Shown one piece after another: positions 19,071 through 27,139 of a DNA stretch of 37,273 bases; position 1 is the first letter of the stretch, and each line of letters begins with the position of its first letter. The position numbers and the translations under genes are program-made. The DNA comes from Alphaproteobacteria bacterium (lineage in GTDB: Bacteria; Pseudomonadota; Alphaproteobacteria; Micavibrionales; Micavibrionaceae). The stretch spans positions 1 through 37,273 of the forward strand of contig JAUHXT010000012.1 in assembly GCA_030426925.1 (NCBI GenBank). The letters run 5' to 3'. Under the pieces are notes generated by a model. It did not search any database. It worked only from the letters and a program-made list of their open reading frames with translations, and was not told where the DNA came from.

Positions 19071-19457
19071 TCACCGGGGTTCCAGAAGGAAGAAAACCGC
19101 CTGTTTTCCATCATGAGTCCGGGCCGAAATCGTCAGTTTTTCCTCCCCCCTTATATAGGTCGCAGGCCGGCTTTGCGCCCATCCCAGCTGCGGCAGGGAC
19201 ACGGTGTAAAAATTAATGACATCATCCGCTTTCATGTCCTGCGGCAAAGTAGCAGCCGCTTCGGCCACACGCCCCTCCGGCTTGTCAAACACGAGCGCAT
19301 ATTCCGGAATCTCGTGCAAACCGGGCATAACGGGGACATCATATAATGAATCGAAAAACATCGCTGGACCGTTCGACCAGGCAGACGCCGTCAATATCCC
19401 GGCGGAGGCCATAAAGCCCAGCAGGAAGAACAGCAGATTAACGGCAATTTTTTTCAT
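19071..19457 (-). CDS. Small membrane-anchored protein of unknown function
   Basis: The ATG at 19457 is preferred. It overlaps the mutM stop as ATGA and begins MKKIAVNLLFFLLGFMASAG, a typical signal anchor, whereas a start six codons earlier would lie inside mutM. The 128 residues carry one N-terminal hydrophobic segment and then a soluble domain with ALVFDKPEGRVAEA, MKADDVINFYTVSLPQLGW and KLTISARTHDGKQAVFFLLE. The FY-x3-LPQLGW pattern looks like small periplasmic or lipoprotein-like domains in other proteobacteria. The domain should face the periplasm. It is translationally coupled to mutM; any functional link with DNA repair is doubtful. Confidence 0.75.
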   Translation of the reverse strand: MKKIAVNLLFFLLGFMASAGILTASAWSNGPAMFFDSLYDVPVMPGLHEIPEYALVFDKPEGRVAEAAATLPQDMKADDVINFYTVSLPQLGWAQSRPATYIRGEEKLTISARTHDGKQAVFFLLEPR

Positions 19458-20299
19458 TTTTGTTTCACCGGACAATAAAATGTCGACCGGCCCGATTGGA
19501 CAATACGCCGGATGCCCTTAGTGTTTTCGGCATCACAATCACAATTCGGGCAGGGTTGATTTTCCCTATCATAAACAGAAAAGCTGTGCTGGAAATAGCC
19601 CAGTTCTCCATTTATCCGCCGGTAATCCCTGAGCGAGCTGCCACCCGCCTCTATCGCCCTCCCCAGAACATCGCGGATAGAATCCACGAGTCGCTGCGCC
19701 ATCGGCAAGGTAATGTCTTTCGATTTTTTCTTTGGCGATATCCCGGCCATAAACAGGGCTTCGCATGCGTATATATTGCCGACCCCGACAACAATGCGTT
19801 GGTCCATAATCGCCTGCTTGACCGGCGTCGCGCGCCCTTTCAAAATATTTTTCAAAAACGGGCCAGAAAATTCATTGCCCAGCGGTTCGGGGCCAAGATT
19901 GCGGAACGCCGGATGTGAATCCATATCGTCTTCGTGAAACAACAAAACCATGCCAAAACGCCGCGCATCATACAGGACGACCCGCACACCGTTCGTCATA
20001 TCAAGAATCATATGATCATGCGCCTGTGGCACATAGGGATCGTCCGCCCTTATAATCGTGATACGCCCCGACATACCGAGATGAATGGCAATAATCTGGC
20101 GGTCGTCCAGGCACAAAAGGATATATTTCGCCCGCCGCCGGACCGAAACAACCTTGCGCCCGCCAATATGTTTTTGAAAATCGTCGGGAAACGGTACCCG
20201 CAAATCCGGACGGTTGAGTGTCACCTGCACAATCTCAAGTCCTGTGACCTGCTCCCGCAGGCCCGCGCAAACCGTTTCAACCTCCGGCAACTCCGGCAT
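19454..20299 (-). CDS. mutM: Formamidopyrimidine-DNA glycosylase (Fpg/MutM)
   Basis: This enzyme excises 8-oxoguanine and ring-opened purines and nicks the abasic site. After Met removal Pro2-Glu3 are the catalytic pair (MPELPEVETV). The lysine loop RRRAKYILL, the intercalating HLGMSGR and DARRFG motifs and the H2TH stretch (VGVGNIYACEALFMAGISPK) are all present in 281 residues. The C-terminal zinc finger is odd: CPNCDC has an extra Cys (250, 253, 255), and the final CPxC knuckle reads CPVK, so the usual fourth Cys ligand is Lys279. Its stop overlaps the next gene start, and it follows the upstream membrane-protein gene by 3 bases. Confidence 0.94.
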   Translation of the reverse strand: MPELPEVETVCAGLREQVTGLEIVQVTLNRPDLRVPFPDDFQKHIGGRKVVSVRRRAKYILLCLDDRQIIAIHLGMSGRITIIRADDPYVPQAHDHMILDMTNGVRVVLYDARRFGMVLLFHEDDMDSHPAFRNLGPEPLGNEFSGPFLKNILKGRATPVKQAIMDQRIVVGVGNIYACEALFMAGISPKKKSKDITLPMAQRLVDSIRDVLGRAIEAGGSSLRDYRRINGELGYFQHSFSVYDRENQPCPNCDCDAENTKGIRRIVQSGRSTFYCPVKQK

Positions 20300-20302
20300 A
20301 GA

Positions 20303-21013
20303 TTAAAACGCCTTCCAGATCATAATATTATCGTCTGCAAGCCGTAACAACGGGTGGTTGGCCGGGTTACGTCCCGGCGCACTGGCCGGTGGCCGTGACC
20401 AGAGCATATAATCACCGTCACGTTTTATCTGTACCGAAAACGACTGGTTATAAAGCTGGCGGTAAAGAAATCCGTCATTGGGTGCCTGCGCTCCCGGACT
20501 TGGATTCAGAATAAGGATATTCTTTGCGACCACTTCATACGTACCGTTCGAAAAAAACCGGTATGTAGCGGCACTGTCACTGGCCAGAATAATCCGGTAG
20601 CGCCCCTTTGACAGATCCATGATCCCGGTCATGTTTTTCTTCATAATGGTTTCCCAGCTGCCACGGATTTGCGCTTCTGTAACTTCCGCGTCCTGGCCTG
20701 CGCTCTTCTTACGGACCGCACCCGAATCCCGGATACTGTCCAGTGATCGGCTCAGCTCGGTGCGAACATCATCCGGTTCCGTTTTCTTTGTTTGTTGCAA
20801 CGCATTGGACTGATTGTTCTGGGATAGCTGTTGTTGTACTGCTGCGTCCCCGTCCTGTGCTCCGCCGCGCATATGACCGAAGATAAAAAAACCTACAGCC
20901 AGAATGCAAAGCGCACCGAACCCCAAAACCAGCAAGCCAATCCATTGGGCTTCGCGCGACGTTCCGGCCGGCTTCCCTTTTTTATGCGCTGTGGTTTTTG
21001 TGTCTTTATCCAT
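20303..21013 (-). CDS. Single-pass membrane protein of unknown function
   Basis: I do not recognise this 236-residue protein. A Lys/Thr-rich cytoplasmic N-terminus is followed by one membrane helix at about residues 28-48 (GLLVLGFGALCILAVGFFIF). Next comes a Q/N/S-rich linker, then a C-terminal periplasmic domain from about residue 110 with IRGSWETIMKKNMTGIM, YRIILASDSAATYRFFSNGT and a Pro-rich end. The SWE...G-Y-I-L...F-SNGTYEV pattern resembles small lipocalin-like or DUF beta domains that bind little that is known. It sits 3 bases before mutM and 16 after the DUF2939-like gene, so all four are likely co-transcribed. Confidence 0.75.
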   Translation of the reverse strand: MDKDTKTTAHKKGKPAGTSREAQWIGLLVLGFGALCILAVGFFIFGHMRGGAQDGDAAVQQQLSQNNQSNALQQTKKTEPDDVRTELSRSLDSIRDSGAVRKKSAGQDAEVTEAQIRGSWETIMKKNMTGIMDLSKGRYRIILASDSAATYRFFSNGTYEVVAKNILILNPSPGAQAPNDGFLYRQLYNQSFSVQIKRDGDYMLWSRPPASAPGRNPANHPLLRLADDNIMIWKAF

Positions 21014-21029
21014 AGTTTCTTACCATGCC

Positions 21030-21614
21030 TCACGGTAGCGTGCGTGACAATAAATCTTCTATCTCTTCATCGCTGTATGTTTCGCGCGGAACCATAAAAA
21101 GCGGAACATGCATCTCCTTCGCCCGCCAGACCCATCCATGGGCTTTAAAAATGAATGTCATCGTGCTCATCCGTTCCGAATATAATGTCTGCTGTTCATC
21201 TTCCGCTGGATAACCGACCGTAACGGCGAACGCAAATGGCCCGTGAAAATCAACGTCCCAGACAAAATCCTGCGGATCGGCATCCGGGAAAATGTTCGGC
21301 TTCAGGTTCAAAAGCAGGTCGATACGCTCAGGCTGGATATAAAAATCAACAATCTCGTCAATCTTGTCCGGCTCCGGCCCGATCGGGATGGTGACACTGC
21401 CCCCGCGCACGGCCTTCGCCTTTTTCTTTAAATCGCTTTTCAGGAAAGACCGCAGCGCCCGGAAATCCAGCCGGTCGCGTAAGCCATCCGCATCATGCGC
21501 GCGCGCAGCCACCACCAGTTCTTCTACAACCCGGTCTTTCGATAATTCCACGGCGCTGGCGTAAACCACCACGTAACCGGCCAGCAGAACAAAAGCTGTA
21601 ATGAATATCCTCAT
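21030..21614 (-). CDS. DUF2939-like exported protein
   Basis: The 194-residue protein has a hydrophobic N-terminal segment (MRIFITAFVLLAGYVVVYAS) that is a signal peptide or anchor. It continues with a domain resembling DUF2939: the helix ELVVAARAHDADGLRDRLDF, then ALRSFLKSDLKKKAKAV and the later PERIDLLLNLKPN. The last ~70 residues form strands, including GWVWRAKEMHVPL. The function of the family is unknown. It is the first gene of the mutM group, about 110 bases downstream of the left XRE operator. A 26-base perfect hairpin lies 53 bases upstream of its start. Confidence 0.7.
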   Translation of the reverse strand: MRIFITAFVLLAGYVVVYASAVELSKDRVVEELVVAARAHDADGLRDRLDFRALRSFLKSDLKKKAKAVRGGSVTIPIGPEPDKIDEIVDFYIQPERIDLLLNLKPNIFPDADPQDFVWDVDFHGPFAFAVTVGYPAEDEQQTLYSERMSTMTFIFKAHGWVWRAKEMHVPLFMVPRETYSDEEIEDLLSRTLP

Positions 21615-21666
21615 CTATCCAGCCTAGCCAAAATAACGGAAAAAACCAAAAACCTTTTACAAAGGA

Positions 21667-21692
21667 GGCTGTTCCTTTCGCAAGGAACAGCC
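21667..21692. other. Perfect 11-bp hairpin in divergent promoter region
   Basis: GGCTGTTCCTT and AAGGAACAGCC are exact reverse complements separated by 4 bases. In a minus-strand transcript the loop would be GCGA, a stable GNRA tetraloop, and the hairpin would lie in the leader of the DUF2939-like gene. No T-run follows on either strand, so it is not a simple terminator. Confidence 0.6.
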
Positions 21693-21724
21693 AGTCTTAA
21701 GTTAGGTGTGGGGGGAGATATTAA

Positions 21725-21741
21725 CAATATAATTTATATTG
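21725..21741. promoter_or_regulatory. Upstream operator-like palindrome of the XRE gene
   Basis: CAATATAATTTATATTG is a perfect 17-base palindrome around a central T. It shares the 13-base core ATATAATTTATAT with the site at 21809. Confidence 0.6.
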
Positions 21742-21808
21742 CATGCTATGGTTTTTAGATATTTTAAGGATGAGAGTCAAGAAATAATTTTATTATTTAT
21801 GTGGTATA

Positions 21809-21825
21809 CTATATAATTTATATAG
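21809..21825. promoter_or_regulatory. Promoter-overlapping operator palindrome of the XRE gene
   Basis: CTATATAATTTATATAG is a perfect 17-base palindrome containing a TATAAT (21812-21817) that could serve as the -10 element. Its centre is 84 bases from the centre of the upstream palindrome, about eight helical turns. Confidence 0.6.
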
Positions 21826-21851
21826 TTTTGAGAAAGAGTGAGCGATTTCAG

Positions 21852-22547
21852 ATGATTACACCCGACCAGATTCGCGCCGCCCGCGCCCTCGTCAACTGGA
21901 GCCAGACCGAACTGGCGCAGCGCAGCGGCCTCGCCGTCCCCACTATCGCGAATATTGAGGCAGGAAAACAGGAACCGTCCGCCAAAACGATTTCCAAAAT
22001 CGTCGATACCTTCCTGATCGCCGGGATTGAGTTTATCGGCTCAAAAGGAATTCAAAAAAAAGAAGGAACGACAAAAGTTTTCAGGGGAGAAAGCGGCATG
22101 CGGGAATTTTATGACGACATTTATCACACGATTGTAAATGAAGGCTTGGAGGTTCTGGTAGGAAATGCAGATGAAAGAAAATTTGTCGAAGCGTTAAGTC
22201 TGGACCTTCTTCATTTGCATATGGACAGGATGAAAAAAATCAAAGCAAAGTACAAAATCCTTCTGAAGGAAGGTGATTACTATTTTGCCGCGAATAGTTA
22301 CGCGGAATACAAATGGACCCCGAAAAACGACTTTCAATCCATTCCTTTTTACGTCTATGGGAATAAGCTTGCCATCATCCTTTGGCTTCGTGATGAGCAC
22401 ATAGTTTTTTTGTTAGACAGCAAAGAAGCGTCAGAAATTTATAAAGAAAAATTTTCTATTTTATGGCAACAAGCAACTACGCCGCCCCATGACGACCCGC
22501 AAATCCGTGACTTTCGTGATAGCGACAAAGAAGAATTCATGCATTAA
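21852..22547 (+). CDS. XRE-family transcriptional regulator with TrmB-like sensor domain
   Basis: The ATG at 21852 is preferred (MITPDQIRAARALVNWSQTE, a typical XRE start); an upstream ATG at 21801 lies inside the promoter. Of 231 residues, 5-60 form a Cro/CI-type helix-turn-helix (LAQRSGLAVPTIANIEAGKQ), followed by a hinge with EFIGSKGIQKKEG. The C-terminal ~150 residues include LEVLVGNADERKF, YYFAANSYAEYKW, FQSIPFYVYGNKLAIILWL and a final FSILWQQA, resembling the PLD-like sensor fold at the C-terminus of TrmB/PLD-type regulators. The DNA-binding half is about 67% GC while the sensor half is nearer 43%. Two matching palindromes upstream suggest autoregulation. A terminator follows the stop. 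Confidence 0.85.
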   Translation: MITPDQIRAARALVNWSQTELAQRSGLAVPTIANIEAGKQEPSAKTISKIVDTFLIAGIEFIGSKGIQKKEGTTKVFRGESGMREFYDDIYHTIVNEGLEVLVGNADERKFVEALSLDLLHLHMDRMKKIKAKYKILLKEGDYYFAANSYAEYKWTPKNDFQSIPFYVYGNKLAIILWLRDEHIVFLLDSKEASEIYKEKFSILWQQATTPPHDDPQIRDFRDSDKEEFMH

Positions 22548-22572
22548 AAAGGCCGGGGTTAACCGGCCTTTT
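22546..22572. terminator. Bidirectional terminator between XRE and EF-hand genes
   Basis: The stem GGCCGG/CCGGCC (22551-22556 and 22563-22568) is flanked by an A-run before and a T-run after, so it can end transcription of both converging genes. Confidence 0.8.
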
Positions 22573-22597
22573 CACGCGGGATCGGGGAATCCGTCAG

Positions 22598-23146
22598 TTA
22601 GTTATATTTTTTCGAAGAAGCGGGAGACAAACGGCCTTCCATGTAAGCGGCTTGCCATTCATCCTTGCTGATCAGCTTGTCCTGATCTGTATCGAGGGCT
22701 TCAAACCCCTTGCCGATAAATTCCTTGGCGGATAGACCGTTCTTGTTCTCGTCAAACTTCATCAGGCCGGATTCCTTGTAAAAGGTCTGATACGTGTAAT
22801 TGGTGTAATCCGTATCACCGTCATTGCCAACATCGACAAATTCGAACGTCTCCTGTTCAATCGGCGTAATCGTCATAACGGCCCGTTCCGACCATTCCTG
22901 GTTATCAATGGATTCATTGTCATCGAGGTCGAAGCTTTCAAATAACCGTGTTCCGACTTCTTCCATTGAATATTTCCCGTCGCCATTGGTGTCAAAGGCG
23001 GAAAAATTTACTTTTTTTACATTGGGAAGGTCCTGCACTTTCGTGTGGACTTCAGTGCGGATTTTGGTTTCTTCCGCCATTGCCGCGCCGGCTATCAAAA
23101 GCACAGCAGCAGTTCCCCATAATATTTTTGTTACCGACCAGTTCAT
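22598..23146 (-). CDS. Exported EF-hand calcium-binding protein
   Basis: The ATG at 23146 is chosen because a strong AAAGGAGAGA precedes it. It yields a signal peptide (MNWSVTKILWGTAAVLLIAG, cleavage likely after AAMA), whereas the longer upstream frame begins in non-coding sequence. The 182-residue product carries EF-hand-like loops: DTNGDGKYSMEE and DTDQDKLISKDE are good matches, while DLDDNESIDNQE and DENKNGLSAKEF are weaker. A fifth acidic stretch, DVGNDGDTDYTN, may be a degenerate loop. It probably binds Ca2+ in the periplasm as a sensor or buffer. It is monocistronic, converging on the XRE gene. Confidence 0.88.
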   Translation of the reverse strand: MNWSVTKILWGTAAVLLIAGAAMAEETKIRTEVHTKVQDLPNVKKVNFSAFDTNGDGKYSMEEVGTRLFESFDLDDNESIDNQEWSERAVMTITPIEQETFEFVDVGNDGDTDYTNYTYQTFYKESGLMKFDENKNGLSAKEFIGKGFEALDTDQDKLISKDEWQAAYMEGRLSPASSKKYN

Positions 23147-23246
23147 AGTATCTCTCCTTTCCTGAATTTGAGATCTACAATACCTAACAGCGCAACCGTG
23201 CCGATCGCGTGCTAAAATCAAGGCAACTTCGTGACATTTTAATATG

Positions 23247-23273
23247 AAAAAGGCCGGGGAAATCCCGGCCTTT
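23247..23273 (-). terminator. Probable groESL terminator
   Basis: On the minus strand an extended stem AGGCCGGG/CCCGGCCT with a 5-base loop is followed by TTTTTC. It lies ~150 bases past the groL stop, with a palindromic repeat in between. The stem sequence closely resembles the terminator at 22546. Confidence 0.65.
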
Positions 23274-23302
23274 CCTAATTCTAAGATCCCTCACATCCGT
23301 TC

Positions 23303-23412
23303 GGGATGACGTCATGGTGGTATATCGAAGAGCGTTTTTGCTGGACTAGGCGCAAGGAGCAACGTTTAGGAGACCTAAACGAGCGACGCCGCAACGCCGC
23401 CCAGCGTAAACG
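23303..23412. repeat. Repeat cluster downstream of groL
   Basis: Two pieces are visible. GGGATGACG at 23303-23311 is the same end sequence found in the 29167-29291 element. Then 23333-23412 is an 80-base imperfect palindrome with outer CGTTT...GCTGG/CCAGC...AAACG arms and a perfect core CGTTTAGG-AGA-CCTAAACG (23363-23381). Confidence 0.6.
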
Positions 23413-23424
23413 ATCAAAGATAAA

Positions 23425-25083
<1,659 letters not shown>

Positions 25084-25109
25084 TTAATGTCTAGCTGTTC
25101 AAATTACGA

Positions 25110-25400
25110 TTAAGCGGCAATAACGCCGATAATGTCGGACTCTTTCATCACCATCAGCTCTTCGCCATCAACGGTGACTTCTGTTCCGGCCCATTTAGAG
25201 AAAATGACCCGATCGCCGGCTTTTACGTCCAGCGGGCGGACATCGCCATTGTCATTAATGTGTCCTGATCCAACAGCGACGATTTCTCCTTCCATCGGCT
25301 TTTCTTTTGCTGTGTCCGGGATGATGATACCGCCTGCGGTTTTCTCATCCAGTTCGATGCGACGCAGTAAAACGCGATCATGCAAAGGACGAAATTTCAT
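25110..25400 (-). CDS. groS: Co-chaperonin GroES (Hsp10)
   Basis: The ATG at 25400 is preferred: it gives the family N-terminus [16 protein letters not shown] and has AAGGAGT upstream. A longer frame would start across the CIRCE region and is rejected. The 96 residues have the mobile loop [15 protein letters not shown] and the C-terminal [16 protein letters not shown] of the family. GroES caps the GroEL chamber. Expression is likely controlled by heat shock sigma factor and by HrcA at the CIRCE operator just upstream. Confidence 0.97.
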   Translation of the reverse strand: MKFRPLHDRVLLRRIELDEKTAGGIIIPDTAKEKPMEGEIVAVGSGHINDNGDVRPLDVKAGDRVIFSKWAGTEVTVDGEELMVMKESDIIGVIAA

Positions 25401-25451
25401 GTATGACTCCTTAAGTTTCAATATGTTAGCCGGCACCTCCCCATGAGCGTG

Positions 25452-25478
25452 CTGGCACTCACATTTAGTGAGTGCCAA
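25452..25478 (-). promoter_or_regulatory. CIRCE operator (HrcA binding site) of groESL
   Basis: TGGCACTC, nine bases, then GAGTGCCA is the CIRCE inverted repeat, with G for A and C for T at one position of each arm relative to the usual TTAGCACTC/GAGTGCTAA. It lies at the predicted transcription start. Confidence 0.9.
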
Positions 25479-25480
25479 AC

Positions 25481-25509
25481 ATATAGGATACAGCCCGAAA
25501 ACTTTCAAG
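25481..25509 (-). promoter_or_regulatory. Heat-shock (RpoH-like) promoter of groESL
   Basis: On the minus strand CTTGAAA (25503-25509) and CCTATAT (25481-25487) are separated by 15 bases, close to the alphaproteobacterial sigma32 pattern CTTGAA...CCYATnT. The TTGAAA also fits sigma70, so dual use is possible. Confidence 0.65.
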
Positions 25510-25524
25510 GATTTTTAAAAAACG

Positions 25525-26040
25525 CTACTTATTCCACGGCATGCGGGACAGAAGCATCGCCAGCCCGCACCAGCCCGTCAGACCGGCAAAAGCCAGCGCC
25601 CCGGCAAAGATTCCGGCCAGGATAAAGGCGGCAGTCAAACCCGCCAGCCCGGTCAGAATCAGCAGGAGAATAAGACTGCCGACAATCAGTTGCACCTGCC
25701 GCATGATTGGGAATTTCGGCGCCGATTTTCCTACAACGGGAAGTCCGGCTTCTTTCCACGCATCAATACCGCCCTGAATATTGTAGTATGTGCGCGCATC
25801 GCAATTCCCCATGACGCAGCATGCCTGTTCCCCGCGCCGCCCTTTCAGGCACTGCATGATAATTTTAACGTCCCCCGGGAAGACCATGCTTTTGACCGTC
25901 TGTTCCACACTTGATAACGGCACGGACGCAGCATAGGAAATATGCTCCGCCGAAAATTCATCGGGTTCACGGACATCAATCAGGACGGCTTCGCCGTTCT
26001 GCAACCATTCATAAGCTTGTTGCGGGCTAATATTGTTCAT
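25525..26040 (-). CDS. Rhodanese-domain protein with two C-terminal membrane helices (YgaP-like)
   Basis: The ATG at 26040 (MNNISPQQAYEWL) is preferred over the GTG one codon earlier, since AAGGAG is 7-8 bases upstream. Residues 1-100 are a single rhodanese domain (IDVREPDEFSAEHI) with the catalytic loop C64-LKGRR, and extra Cys at 74, 75 and 80. Residues ~115-165 form two membrane helices (VGSLILLLILTGLAGLTAAF and the following pair of GxxxG-like turns), as in YgaP/DUF2892 fusions. Rhodaneses move sulfane sulfur between thiols. It starts 11 bases after the ArsR-type gene, so this is a two-gene operon predicted to sense and process sulfane sulfur. Confidence 0.88.
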   Translation of the reverse strand: MNNISPQQAYEWLQNGEAVLIDVREPDEFSAEHISYAASVPLSSVEQTVKSMVFPGDVKIIMQCLKGRRGEQACCVMGNCDARTYYNIQGGIDAWKEAGLPVVGKSAPKFPIMRQVQLIVGSLILLLILTGLAGLTAAFILAGIFAGALAFAGLTGWCGLAMLLSRMPWNK

Positions 26041-26051
26041 CACTGTTCTCC

Positions 26052-26348
26052 TTAACTCTCACAAAATGTGTCATACATATCTTTCATCACCGACAGCGCC
26101 GCATCGCTGGTTATAAAGTAATACAGCGTGCGGTGATCACGGCGGAAATCGACAATCCCTTCAGCCTTCAGTTTCGAAAGATGCTGCGACATTGAGGTCT
26201 GGGCAATACCCGTCGCCTCCATAATCTCGCCGACACTCTTCTCCCCTTCCGTCAACTGGCAAAGGATCATCAGCCGGTGCGGACTGGCCAGAGCCTTTAA
26301 AAACCAGGCTGCGCGCTCCGCATTTTTTTCCATCTCCTTGATCTTCAT
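26052..26348 (-). CDS. ArsR-family regulator, predicted persulfide sensor (SqrR/BigR-like)
   Basis: This is a winged-helix repressor of 98 residues. The conserved ArsR core includes LKALASPHRLMILCQLTEGEKSVGEI, then helix-turn-helix IAQTSMSQHLSKLKAEGIV and the wing FRRDHRTLYYF. Its only two cysteines are C30 and C96. Their spacing of 66 residues equals that of the sensing pair in SqrR (C41/C107, from memory), which form a polysulfide bridge and release DNA; metal-site motifs of ArsR/SmtB are absent. Adjacent rhodanese supports sulfur sensing. AAGGAAAG precedes the ATG. The divergent AhpD-like gene and this operon share a 65-base AT-rich region with a palindromic candidate operator. Confidence 0.85.
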   Translation of the reverse strand: MKIKEMEKNAERAAWFLKALASPHRLMILCQLTEGEKSVGEIMEATGIAQTSMSQHLSKLKAEGIVDFRRDHRTLYYFITSDAALSVMKDMYDTFCES

Positions 26349-26372
26349 TTTTCTTTCCTTATATTACAAATA

Positions 26373-26384
26373 TATGATATCATA
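26373..26384. promoter_or_regulatory. Candidate operator of the ArsR-type regulator
   Basis: TATGATATCATA is a perfect 12-base palindrome in the 65-base region between the divergent ArsR and AhpD-like genes. BigR/SqrR-family operators are AT-rich palindromes, which fits, but the exact site is inferred. Confidence 0.45.
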
Positions 26385-26413
26385 AAAATATGAAATAAAA
26401 AGGAGAAAATGAA

Positions 26414-26749
26414 GTGACCAAGGATTACAAACAGATTACAGCGGATATCAGCGAGTATATGGGGGAATTGCGCAAAATCACACCGGACGCCATGAGCGGG
26501 TTTTCCGCGCTGGCCAAAGGTGCGACGGATGATGGCGCGCTCGATAAAAAAACCAAGGAATTTATCGCGCTCGGCATCGGGGTATCGCAACGCTGTGACG
26601 GCTGCATCGGCTTCCATATCAAGGCGCTGAAAAACCTGGGCGCCACACGTGAGGAAGTGGCGGAAGTACTCGCCATGACGGTTTATATGGGCGGCGGTCC
26701 GTCCTTGATGTATGCCGCCGACGCCATGCGCGCCTACGACCAGTTTTAA
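26414..26749 (+). CDS. AhpD-like carboxymuconolactone decarboxylase-family protein
   Basis: The start is GTG at 26414, with AGGAG eight bases upstream; the ATG at 26409 runs into a stop after one codon. The 111-residue protein matches the small AhpD/CMD family of alkylhydroperoxidase-like redox proteins. It has the catalytic pattern E49-x11-C61-x2-C64-x3-H68 (EFIALG...CDGCIGFH), so the proton-relay glutamate, the CxxC pair and the histidine are all present. Helices follow with EVAEVLAMTVYMGGGPSLMY. The likely role is thiol-dependent peroxide or persulfide reduction in the cytoplasm. It is divergent from and probably controlled by the ArsR-type regulator. Confidence 0.88.
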   Translation: MTKDYKQITADISEYMGELRKITPDAMSGFSALAKGATDDGALDKKTKEFIALGIGVSQRCDGCIGFHIKALKNLGATREEVAEVLAMTVYMGGGPSLMYAADAMRAYDQF

Positions 26750-26770
26750 CAACCGCTTGAAAATGTGGAA

Positions 26771-26867
26771 AAAACCTCCTGTTAAGGGAAAATCAACCAG
26801 ATATTCTGTATAATGGTAAATGGCGGAATAGTTTTTGATTGTCACCCCCTATGAGACAGGAGGTTTT
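26771..26867 (+). promoter_or_regulatory. Inverted repeat covering the usg ribosome binding site
   Basis: AAAACCTCCTGT (26771-26782) is the exact reverse complement of ACAGGAGGTTTT (26856-26867), which contains the strong AGGAGG of usg. In a transcript reading through from the AhpD-like gene this would sequester the site. A TATAAT at 26809-26814 lies between the arms, so a shorter transcript from it would lack the upstream arm. Confidence 0.45.
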
Positions 26868-26869
26868 GT

Positions 26870-27136
26870 ATGGCTGATTTTGAAAAACAGTTAGTAAAGG
26901 ACTATCGGTTAACGACAGCGCAAATCTATTACCACCTGCCCGATTATCCAAAATTTTTGCAGGAATATATCTGGCAGGAATACGATATTGCCCCGAAATT
27001 CCCGCAGCTTCACGGCTTCTTGCAATTCTGGACACGCGAACTGGATGGAAAAATCCATTCCGTCTATGTCGCAAAAAAGGAAATCATCACGCCAGGTGAC
27101 GCGAAATTCTACGATTACGACGTCACCATTCAGTAA
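26870..27136 (+). CDS. usg: Usg-family protein
   Basis: This small soluble protein of 88 residues is of the family known as Usg (named from its position near trp genes in other alphaproteobacteria). Its characteristic stretch is YRLTTAQIYYHLPDYPKFLQ, then EYIWQEYDIAPKFPQLHGFL and LDGKIHSVYVA. The molecular function is not established. A very strong ribosome binding site (AGGAGG, 6 bases before ATG) precedes it and is part of a 12-bp inverted repeat. It converges with the ferredoxin gene, with three bases between the stops and no terminator. Confidence 0.85.
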   Translation: MADFEKQLVKDYRLTTAQIYYHLPDYPKFLQEYIWQEYDIAPKFPQLHGFLQFWTRELDGKIHSVYVAKKEIITPGDAKFYDYDVTIQ

Positions 27137-27139
27137 AAA

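Noticed and set aside
26052-26348. ArsR protein as a metal sensor
   Set aside because: No CxC or His-rich metal site is present; the only two cysteines match the persulfide-sensor spacing.
26345-26845. 166-codon minus-strand frame over the AhpD-like gene
   Set aside because: The plus-strand protein has a complete E-C-C-H active site, so the minus frame is a shadow.
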